This document shows, piece after piece, positions 57,981 to 64,000 of a stretch of 64,000 nucleotides of DNA. The stretch's first letter is position 1; each line of letters begins with the position of its first letter. The notes below the pieces were generated by a model. The model saw only the letters and a list, made by a program, of their open reading frames with translations, did no database searches and was not told the DNA's origin. A program made the translations under genes and the position numbers. Source of the DNA: Verrucomicrobiota bacterium (GTDB lineage Bacteria; Verrucomicrobiota; Verrucomicrobiia; Limisphaerales; J093); the NCBI GenBank assembly GCA_027493615.1, contig JAOSKK010000038.1, forward strand, positions 744,001 through 808,000, given 5' to 3'.

Positions 57981-59352
57981 TCGCCAGAGTCGTCTCTTCC
58001 AGAACGCATTCACAAACGAACCAGTCCCAACCGTTCCAAAGTGCGCGTACAGGCTGACCCCCTTGCGGGCCCGCCAGCCCCGTTGACTGCGCCGCTGCAG
58101 ATGCTGGCCCAACCGATACCGCACGAAGTGGTTCAGGTGCCGAAACACGTTCCGCGGGTAGCCGAGCCCAAAGTAGTTGGCCCAGCCCCGCAGGTGACGG
58201 TTCAAGCGCCCGACCAATTCCGGCAGCGGCGTGGAGCATTGCTGCGGACTGATCAACCCCCGCAACGTCTCGCGTTCCCGCGCCACCGCCTTGCGCGAGG
58301 GCACCAGGTTCCAGTAACGCTGCGGGCGGCCATACTGGTCGCGGTCCTGCCGAAACGTGTAGCCCAGAAAATCCAGGCTCTGGCCCGGTTGCCGCAGATC
58401 GAGCACGCGGGTTTTCTCCCGGTTGATCTGCAACCCCAGCCAGCCTTCCAGCTTGCCCTCGAGCCAGTCGCGCAGACGCGGACTCACGTACCGCGCCAAC
58501 ACCACGAAGTCGTCCGCATAGCGGACCAGCTTCGCCTTGGCCCACTGCGCCGGCCCGTCCGCCCGATGAAAGACGTGGTCGAACCAGTGCAGATACATTG
58601 GCCAGCAGCGGACTCAGGACCCCGCCTTGCGGCGTGCCCCGGTCATTGCGCTGCACCGTCGGCGGTTTCCCGTCCTTGGGCGGCTCCACCACCGGCGCCT
58701 TCAGCCATTGTCGGATCAATCCCAGCACCGAACCGTCCACCACGCGCATCCGCAGACAGGCGATGAGCTTGTCGTGAGGAATGCTGTCGAAGTAGCCGGC
58801 CAGGTCCGCATCATACACCGCCGCCAGGCCCCCTTCAGATGGGCCTCAATGGCTTGCAGAGCGTCGTGTGCCGAACGTCCGGGCCGAAACCCGTAGGAGC
58901 AATCTTCGAAGTCGGCTTCAAAGATCGGCTCCAGGATCAGCAACACCGCCGCCTGCACCACCCGGTCCCGCACCGTCGGAATGCCCAGCGGTCGCCATTT
59001 CCCGTTCGCCTTGGGGATGTACACCCGCCGCACCGGTTGGGCTCGGTAGGTCTTCTCCCGCAGGCTGCGTTGCAGTTCGTCCAGAAAGGCGGCTTCGCTT
59101 TCCGGCGTCGCCCCGATCGGTTCGATGCTCACTTGGTCCACGCCCGGTGCCCCGCCGTTGCGCCGTACGGCCGCCCACGCGGCTTCCAGCACTTCCGGCC
59201 GACACCAGGCCGTAGAGACTGTAGAAGCGGAATCGCTTCTGCTGCTTGGCTTTCTGGCCCAGCTTCTGTCTCAGTTCCCGGAGGTTCGGCGGCAGGATCG
59301 CTTCCCGAAAGGTCAGCTCCTCCACCACCGGTTCTGTCGTAGGCACTTGCAT
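57981..59352 (-). CDS. Group II intron reverse transcriptase/maturase, three frameshifts
   Basis: The protein copies and splices the intron RNA. It begins MQVPTTEPVVEELTFREAIL, then RFYSLYGLV, VRRNGGAPGVDQVSIEPIGA, RRVYIPKANGKWRPLGIPTV and FEDCSYGFRPGRSAHDAL. The catalytic core is KLVRYADDFVVLAR (YADD). The thumb/maturase part is GRLNRHLRGWANYFGLGYPR and YLGQHLQRR-like RYRLGQHLQRRSQRGWRARK. Frame changes lie near 59185, 58825 and 58600; all pieces are otherwise collinear. The frame runs on into domain V, so the natural end is near 57981-57990. No HNH endonuclease domain is seen. Confidence 0.9.
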
Positions 59353-59853
59353 ACCAATCAGCCCCCGGCACCTCTGACTCGGCTTGACTCTGGCCAGGGC
59401 TCCTTCGCTCCCCTCCGACTTGATCGAAGGTTCGCCGCTACTATGAGCCCATCCGACGCCGCGATCCGGCCCCGCCGACGGTTATGGCTTCCCGCCGGGA
59501 GTGGCCCTGGACAAGCCAGGACACCGAACCGGGCCTCCCAAGTTCCGACTGGTTCTGTCCGTGCGCGCTGTCTCCTTCCACCCCGGGGAGTCCGGTGGGT
59601 GCACGTGATCGAGGCTTCCCCACCGGTGCAGGCTTCATCAAATCCGGCAGACTGGCCACTCCCGATTTCGCGTAACGAGGCCGAACCGAGTTCGCGGGAC
59701 GCTACGGCTCGCACGTTGGCCTTCCCCAGCGTCCACGGACAGGGTCGCCCCCATCCGCGTAAGGGTCGGCTACCTGGCTCTCGACCATTTACCAGGGCTA
59801 ACACGTTGCAGTTAACAAGAACCATTCAGCTTGCTTGGCGCTTTCCGAAACAC

Positions 59854-60663
59854 GTCGAGTAGAGCGGAGGCGCGAACATGTTTAGGCCAGTGACTTCCAA
59901 CGTATCGGCCCTTTCGGGCTGCGTGGCAAACGGTCCCCAGACCTTGCACTTCGTTTCCTCCGCCCCCTCTGAAATTCCGTACGGTGGGTTTTCCCCAGTA
60001 CGGCTTCAAACCCGCTTCACGCCACGGCCACCTTCGCGGGCGCATATGCACCCGCTTATAGGCCGTCACTGCGGGTATCTCCGTCCCCGGCGGATAGTCC
60101 GTAGTCGGGCTTGCGCCCAAGCGGCACCGGGAACTTCTGATCCACGCCACGGGTCCAGTGGCCCTTGGCTCCCCGACCGGTTGTGTTGTCCGGCCAGATC
60201 CTTGCTTACTATGGCCACATCCGCGCCTCGTCCGGCCACCCAACGGCTTATGGCTTATTCCGTCAGGCTGCGGGACCGACCCGCCAGCCGCCGAGGGTCC
60301 CCAATTTGCCCTGCCAGTCCCTTCTCCCCATGCCGCCGCCCGTACTCCGGTGGTCCCCACGACTGCGTTCGACGGTGCCTTCATCGCAGGTATGGCCTTC
60401 GCCCTTTTCGCACGGGCTCGGCGACCACAAGTCCCACCACGCCGGTCCCGGTGGGTCGCGTAACGAAGCTGCAGCGTTCGCTTGATGCTACGGCCTGGAG
60501 AAACTGCTTGCCCTGCTCCGGCCAGGACTTTTACGACCGAGCTTGCGTGGGGCCGGTTGTCCCTACGCCCCACGTCGGTTATCACTGGATGGCTCATCGT
60601 CATTTACCATCACCGGACTTTCACCGGCTGGACTGTCAGTCTTATGGGCTGCGAGCGAAACAC
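59854..60663 (-). mobile_element. ORF-less group II intron
   Basis: This 810-base element on the minus strand starts GTGTTTCGCTCG at 60663, has the same domain I marks (GCCGTAGC, TCGTTACGCGA) at nearly the same distance from its 5' end as the other intron (about 197 versus 175 bases), a domain V at 59971-60007, a domain VI stem (GGGCGGAGG with CGCCTCCGC) and the 3' end CTCTACTCGAC at 59854, directly before the next intron. No reverse transcriptase fits in the gap, so it must be spliced by a maturase supplied in trans, if it is active. Long open frames across it are RNA-driven shadows. Confidence 0.78.
59971..60007 (-). ncRNA. Group II intron domain V (ORF-less intron)
   Basis: The hairpin begins GAAGCCGTACTGGGGAAAAC and ends CCACCGTACGGAATTTC. 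Stem 1 CCGUAC/GUACGG preceded by AG, two-nt bulge CC, stem 2 UGGG/CCCA and a GAAAA loop give the domain V pattern. Confidence 0.82.
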
Positions 60664-60756
60664 GCGAAAAGGAGATGCCTGACCAGCGCGGGCAAGGCGC
60701 AGATCGGCAACCGGGTGCATCTCCCGGTCCTGCAGGCCTTCGGCCTGCGACACCGG

Positions 60757-60800
60757 CCACCCCTCCCGTCGGATGGGAGAGGGTGGGGGTGAGGGTACTT
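60757..60800 (-). repeat. Short hairpin repeat at the helicase 3' end
   Basis: On the minus strand CCCTCACCCCCACCCTCTCC and CATCCGACGGGAGGGG form an imperfect hairpin of the kind that reads HPHPLPSDGRG in many GC-rich bacteria. It lies about 95 bases upstream of the ORF-less intron and replaces the expected end of the helicase-nuclease gene. Confidence 0.5.
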
Positions 60801-60844
60801 GTGGAGTTCATCATGTCGTCCCTCAAGCGACCGCGCAGGCGGTG

Positions 60845-62310
60845 CGTCCTGCCGTGCACATACCGTGGTGTCGCAGTTCCGGCACTTCAGAACGGTGGGG
60901 GCCGGCGGCAGTGTATTGGCGCGCAAGGCCGCGGTGGCGTCACGCACCTTCTGCTTCACGTCGGTGATGAAATCGTCGTCCACGGAGCGCGGCGTGCGTT
61001 TGCCCGCGTCCAGTTCGTACACCTCGACGTAATCGGGCCGACGTCCCGTGAGGTCGCGGTTGTCGCGCAGGTAGTTGCGGATCACCCGCTCGGCCGCCTC
61101 CTCGAGCGCCTCCCGGAGTGCCGGGTAGGCGTAAGGCGCGTGCAGGTGGGTCTCAAGGAGGCGCGAGACCTCGGCTTCGGCGGCCACATCGCCGCGGATG
61201 GCCCGCGCGTGAACCTCGGCCAGGGCGTCGTGCAGCGATTGCCCGTAGCCCAAGGCTTCATGGATGGGCGCGTTGAACCCGGACAGGATGCGCAGCTTGA
61301 ACGGGTACGGGCACTCGAAGAAGTACTTGAGGTCGGAGAAGGACAACACCACGTTGGCCACGCCGGCGCGCGGCTGCGGTGTCAGTCGCGTGATGCCGGC
61401 GCGCGGCAGGAGGTGCCAGACGTCGCGGCTACCGGGCTTCTTCGCGGGAAAGCGATTCTTGAGCAGTGCGGGGACGAACACAACCGGCCACTGCATTCCT
61501 TTCGCCTGGTGCACCGTCATGATGCGCACGGCGTCGGGGTTGGCGTACTGATTGCCCTGCCAGCCTTCGGGGTAGGCATCCTCGGCGCGGTGTTCGAGGA
61601 ACCTGGCGAAGGAGTCGTACTTTTCGACCGGCTTGGACTGGTAGTGGATGGTCTCGAAGTCGGTGATCACCTGGCTGAACTTGCCCAGGTTGTAAAAGAC
61701 AACCTCGCCACGTCCGCCGGGGACCAGTTCCTCGCGGACGCCTGCCTGGTCGAGAAAGCTGAGGAAGACATGCTGGATGGAGCATTGTCCCCAACGCTTC
61801 TGTTCGGGGTCGGTGAGAGCCGCCTTCGCCTTGGTCACCTGCGCAATCGCGCGGTCGAGTGCTGCCGGATCGAGGCCGAGGTCGGCGGCCTGCCAGGTGT
61901 TCCTCAACGCTGCTGTGTCCACGCCGTCACGGCCAGCCATGAAGTAGAGGAGCTGGCGGGCTGCCTTCGCTTCCGGCGTGGCGAAGAGGTTGGTCATGCC
62001 GGTGACAACGAACGGGACCCCGGCAACCTGCAAGGCGCGGGTGATGGGTTCAGCGTTGGCCTTCACGCTCCGGAGCAGGATGGCCATGTCGGAGTACGAC
62101 AGTCCCCTCTCGACCCCATCTTCTGCGGAGGCAACACCGCGCCGGGCCGGGATGGACTCGACGATATGCCGCGCCTCGGCGTTGGGGTCATTGAAAGCGA
62201 GGGCCACGATGTCACCGTTTGCCCTGGCTTGAGCGGAAGTTCTGCTCGAGCGGGACCTGCTCCACGCCGGGGTAGCGCTCGGCGCACGGGCCGGCGACAG
62301 ACGAATGGGG
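60845..62310 (-). pseudogene. UvrD-like helicase with RecB-type nuclease, fragment with internal losses
   Basis: Only the C-terminal part of a UvrD/AddA-like helicase-nuclease is left. It starts at YPGVEQVPLEQNFRSSQG (motif IV), directly after repeat D, so motifs I-III are gone. About 35-40 residues normally following NFRSS are missing; the frame jumps to NGDIVALAFNDPNAEARHIV. Motifs V-VI are present (RIMTVHQAKGMQWPVVFVPA LL). The nuclease part starts VVLSFSDLKYFFECPYPFKL but its D-x(n)-E-x-K core is missing where YLRDNRDLTGRRPDYVEVYE joins. It ends with a zinc-cysteine remnant (LKCRNCDTTVC). The natural stop is lost near the short hairpin repeat. Confidence 0.7.
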
Positions 62311-62384
62311 ACAGGCGGGGAACGCCGTGTGCACATCCAAAGCCCGTTCGCCCGCTTCAACCGCTTGCCCGCGAAAGGCGCCAA
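62301..62384 (+). repeat. Repeat family D, copy 2
   Basis: This 84-base copy starts ACGAATGGGGACAGGCGGGG and ends TTGCCCGCGAAAGGCGCCAA. It has the same orientation and length as 56057-56140, 6.2 kb away. It marks the truncated 5' end of the helicase-nuclease fragment. Confidence 0.85.
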
Positions 62385-62542
62385 CAGACGCGAAAGCCAA
62401 GTCGGAGGGGAACGGAAGCCGACAGTGGAAGTGAGGCGGTCGAACTTGGGTTGACCACAAGGGCTTTGCCAGTTCGAGAGTCTTCCTTGACTCGGCCGGC
62501 ATCCTCCTTCCCCTGCGGGTTGGGTTGTGTTACGCAGAAGGC

Positions 62543-62863
62543 GTGAAAGGTCTGAGCCAGGACTTGCTGGATCGGGCGACCGAGAGACTAGTGGACGAGT
62601 TCCACCCGGACGAAGTCTGGCTGTTCGGCTCCCACGCGTGGGGCACGCCGCACGAGGACAGCGACGTGGATCTCATGGTGATCGTGCCGCAGAGCGACGA
62701 GCGGGCCACCCGCCGGATGCAGCGCGCCCATCGTTGTCTGCAGGGTCTCGGCCTTGCCAAGGATGTGCTCGTACCCACCCGCGCGGAGGTGGACCGGTAT
62801 AAGCACCTGCGAGCATCGCTCTTTCATCAAGTGCTCTCGCGAGGCCGCAAACTCTATGGATGA
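62543..62863 (+). CDS. MNT-type minimal nucleotidyltransferase (antitoxin-like)
   Basis: This is a protein of about 106 residues with the Pol-beta nucleotidyltransferase signature VWLFGSHAWGTPHEDSDVDL (GS-x10-DxD) and the third Asp in KDVLVPTRAEVD. MNT proteins pair with HEPN proteins; in characterised pairs the MNT enzyme modifies (for example AMPylates) the HEPN toxin and so silences it. The GTG at 62543 gives the family-like start KGLSQDLLDRATERLV; a TTG at 62525 is possible. It overlaps the HEPN gene by eight bases. Confidence 0.92.
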   Translation: MKGLSQDLLDRATERLVDEFHPDEVWLFGSHAWGTPHEDSDVDLMVIVPQSDERATRRMQRAHRCLQGLGLAKDVLVPTRAEVDRYKHLRASLFHQVLSRGRKLYG

Positions 62864-63272
62864 AGAGGCCAGGCTGGAGCTGGTGCGCGACTGGCTGACG
62901 CGAGCAGGCCGGGACCTGGCGGCGGCTCATGCTTTGGCGGGCTTGAGCGAGCCGCTGTTGGACTCGGCCATCTACCATTGTCAACAAGCGGCAGAGAAAG
63001 CCTTGAAGGGCTGGCTGCAGATGCAGGACGATCCCTTCCCGAAGACGCACGACATCGAGCGGCTTGTGAGGCAGGCCGCCCTCCAGGAACCTGAGTTCAA
63101 CCAGCACCTCCAGGCGGCGGCGGTTCTGACGCCCTATGCCTCGGCGTTCCGTTACCCTTGGGGTGCGTTCGAACCGATGCCTTCGCGGGAGGAGTTCGAC
63201 GAGGCCCTCGGCCATGCGCAGGTCATCTTCGATTTCGTGGTGGCCAGAGTGCCTCGGGAGGCGAAGCCGTGA
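62856..63272 (+). CDS. HEPN-domain protein (toxin-like)
   Basis: This is a 138-residue HEPN protein. Typical text is VRDWLTRAGRDLAAAHALAG, DSAIYHCQQAAEKALKGWLQ and HDIERLVRQAALQEP. HEPN toxins cut RNA with an R-x4-6-H motif; here the Y-H-C-Q-Q-A-A-E-K-A-L-K helix resembles the MNT-associated type, which may lack that exact motif. It overlaps the MNT gene upstream and the next gene downstream (GTGA), forming a three-gene operon. Confidence 0.92.
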   Translation: MDEEARLELVRDWLTRAGRDLAAAHALAGLSEPLLDSAIYHCQQAAEKALKGWLQMQDDPFPKTHDIERLVRQAALQEPEFNQHLQAAAVLTPYASAFRYPWGAFEPMPSREEFDEALGHAQVIFDFVVARVPREAKP

Positions 63273-63748
63273 AGGGGCCTGTGACACCGTACCCAGGCGC
63301 CCTGGATGCCAATTACCTCCGCGACGCGGTCGAACGCGAGGTGCTACCCGTGTTCCGGACCTCCAGCTCTCCGAAGCTGCCCGATGCGGAGGCGCGGGAC
63401 GCGGTTCGGCTGCTTTTCGAGCTGCTGGATCTCAGGCTGGACGATCCGAGTCTCGCTCAGGTTGGCCCGCAGAGTCTCGGCGGTCTCGGCAGTGTCTTCC
63501 GCGACGAGGCGTACGCGAAGATCTCGGATCGCTTTGAGCCATTCGCAAAGCTCGTCCTCAAGCTGACTCGGCCCCAACGGTATGCCGATTTGGCTGCGAA
63601 GCATCCCCGGGGCGTAAACCTCGGTGCGCTGCTGCAAGCGTGCGGACTCGCCGAGGAAAGGGGAGATCAGGAGTTGGGCTGCGTGTCCGTGGCAAGGGTT
63701 TCCCCCTGCGGACCTCCATGGGAAACCCGATTGGCTGGCGACAATTAA
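63269..63748 (+). CDS. Hypothetical protein, probably cut at its 3' end by an insertion sequence
   Basis: This is a 159-residue protein I do not recognise. It starts with a GTG that overlaps the HEPN stop, so it belongs to the HEPN/MNT operon. The visible text is helical and acidic (DANYLRDAVEREVLPVF, EARDAVRLLFELLDLRLDDP, EPFAKLVLKLTRPQRYADLA). The last ~25 residues (ARVSPCGPPWETRLAGDN) are of different composition and end where an IS21-like end begins, so the natural C-terminus is likely lost. Confidence 0.6.
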   Translation: MKGPVTPYPGALDANYLRDAVEREVLPVFRTSSSPKLPDAEARDAVRLLFELLDLRLDDPSLAQVGPQSLGGLGSVFRDEAYAKISDRFEPFAKLVLKLTRPQRYADLAAKHPRGVNLGALLQACGLAEERGDQELGCVSVARVSPCGPPWETRLAGDN

Positions 63749-63751
63749 AAG

Positions 63752-64000
63752 TGACCGGTGACGATTGTCGGGTTTCCGGTGGTTTGGGGATGATGGCGGC
63801 GGCAGTTCCGCCGGAGGCCGGATGGCCTCCGCGGTGGGCTGCTACCGATGATCACCAAACCGCAATACCGAAAACTGATGAGCGAGTATCAAGCCACCGG
63901 AAACGTGACGAACAGTGCCATGAAGGCGGGGATGAGCCGCCGGATCGCGCGCAAGTATTTGCAGGCGGGCCAAGCGCCGCCGGAACTGCAGGCCAAGCAC
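63752..64000 (+). mobile_element. IS21-family insertion sequence, left end (partial)
   Basis: The proposed end starts near 63752 (GTGACCGGTGACGATTGTCG) about 95 bases before the transposase ATG. A GC-rich stretch follows, then the transposase gene, which runs out of the window. The boundary is inferred from the change in sequence after the preceding gene and from the TG...-type end; the other end is not in the window. Confidence 0.6.
63848..64000 (+). CDS. IS21-family transposase (IstA-like), N-terminus, partial
   Basis: The first 51 residues are visible: MITKPQYRKLMSEYQATGNV, then TNSAMKAGMSRRIARKYLQA and GQAPPELQAKH. This is the N-terminal helix-turn-helix of IS21-type IstA transposases, which typically read MITxxQYRKLMxExQxTG. 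The rest, including the DDE domain and the IstB helper, lies beyond base 64000. Confidence 0.85.
   Translation, partial: MITKPQYRKLMSEYQATGNVTNSAMKAGMSRRIARKYLQAGQAPPELQAKH

Larger units (their letters stand above)
57879..59853 (-). mobile_element. Group II intron with reverse transcriptase
   Basis: This is a complete-looking, 1,975-base retroelement. On the minus strand it starts GTGTTTCGG at 59853, has a domain I segment with GCCGTAGC and TCGTTACGCGA, encodes the reverse transcriptase, then shows domain V (57949-57980) and a domain VI hairpin (GAGGGAGAGGGGAGC with GCTCTCCTCTCTACTC), and ends ...CTCTACTCTAC at 57879. It lies between the helicase-nuclease and methyltransferase remnants and directly abuts a second intron. 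I do not assign a class. The 5' GUGUU differs from the canonical GUGYG in one position, but the neighbouring intron shares it. Confidence 0.85.

Noticed and set aside
59812..60603. A 263-codon Arg/Gly-rich protein on the minus strand
   Set aside because: It covers the ORF-less group II intron; the sequence is explained by conserved intron RNA, and the protein shows no known domain.
1..64000. CRISPR array
   Set aside because: No regularly spaced short direct repeats were found; the repeats here are dispersed dyads or long coding repeats, and no cas gene is present.

Overview
This is a GC-rich, gene-dense bacterial window. Two secreted pseudopilin-like proteins carrying the FTLIELLVVIAII-type signal, a LamG-repeat protein with a Verrucomicrobia-style C-terminus, a Tat-dependent unknown protein, a BlaI/M56 pair, Uma2 and a high density of short hairpin repeats suggest a member of the PVC group, most likely Verrucomicrobia. 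That placement is inference; the window holds no rRNA or other phylogenetic marker that I could use. I saw no tRNA, rRNA or CRISPR array.

A warning governs the whole annotation. About 40 single-base indels interrupt otherwise well-conserved genes (gcvP, ppc, trpB, sbtA, ybeY, phoH, alpha-2-macroglobulin, group II RT and others). Where I could localise them they sit mostly in runs of G or C, and the protein resumes exactly in another frame. I read most of these as sequencing or assembly errors, so many entries span two or more frames.

Layout. 1-13.2 kb: gcvP (5' part), two pseudopilins around an unknown membrane-anchored protein, a VapBC toxin-antitoxin pair beside a Uma2 gene, a CDP-alcohol phosphatidyltransferase coupled to a hydrolase-methyltransferase fusion, small secreted proteins, a PfkB sugar kinase, a HAD phosphatase with an EVE-domain gene, and an oligopeptide ABC ATPase. 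13.4-20.3 kb: an S4 RNA-binding protein, an STN-subtilisin fusion translationally coupled to a LytTR response regulator, and a four-repeat LamG protein. 20.8-26 kb: purC, then a BlaI repressor coupled to an unusual M56 protease-Wzz fusion, then a Tat-exported unknown.

26.2-32 kb is a coherent bicarbonate cluster: PEP carboxylase and PurK (both consume bicarbonate), PurE, an SbtA-type bicarbonate transporter and its PII-like partner SbtB. 32-37 kb: a tightly overlapped hit-phoH-ybeY-DUF502-recO operon and a split methionine-synthase-like pair. 37-43 kb: a methyltransferase, a glycosyltransferase plus O-antigen-ligase pair, trpB, an exonuclease, and a 25-residue Lys/Ala histone-H1-like peptide with its own terminator. 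43-51.4 kb: a lipoprotein alpha-2-macroglobulin with an intact CAEQ thioester, followed by its usual partner pbpC, which carries a genomic repeat inside its coding sequence. 51.5-55.6 kb: a coiled-coil protein, purA, uppS and a Gfo/Idh/MocA oxidoreductase.

55.7-64 kb is an accessory island. It holds remnants of a restriction or defence locus (methyltransferase, PBECR-like toxin, DUF2283, Res-type endonuclease with an S24 peptidase, UvrD-like helicase-nuclease), several of them apparently shortened by internal deletions. Two group II introns lie back to back inside it, one with and one without a reverse transcriptase. A HEPN/MNT pair, an unknown gene and an IS21-family insertion sequence cut by the window end complete it. 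Four dispersed repeat families (A-D) recur across the window.
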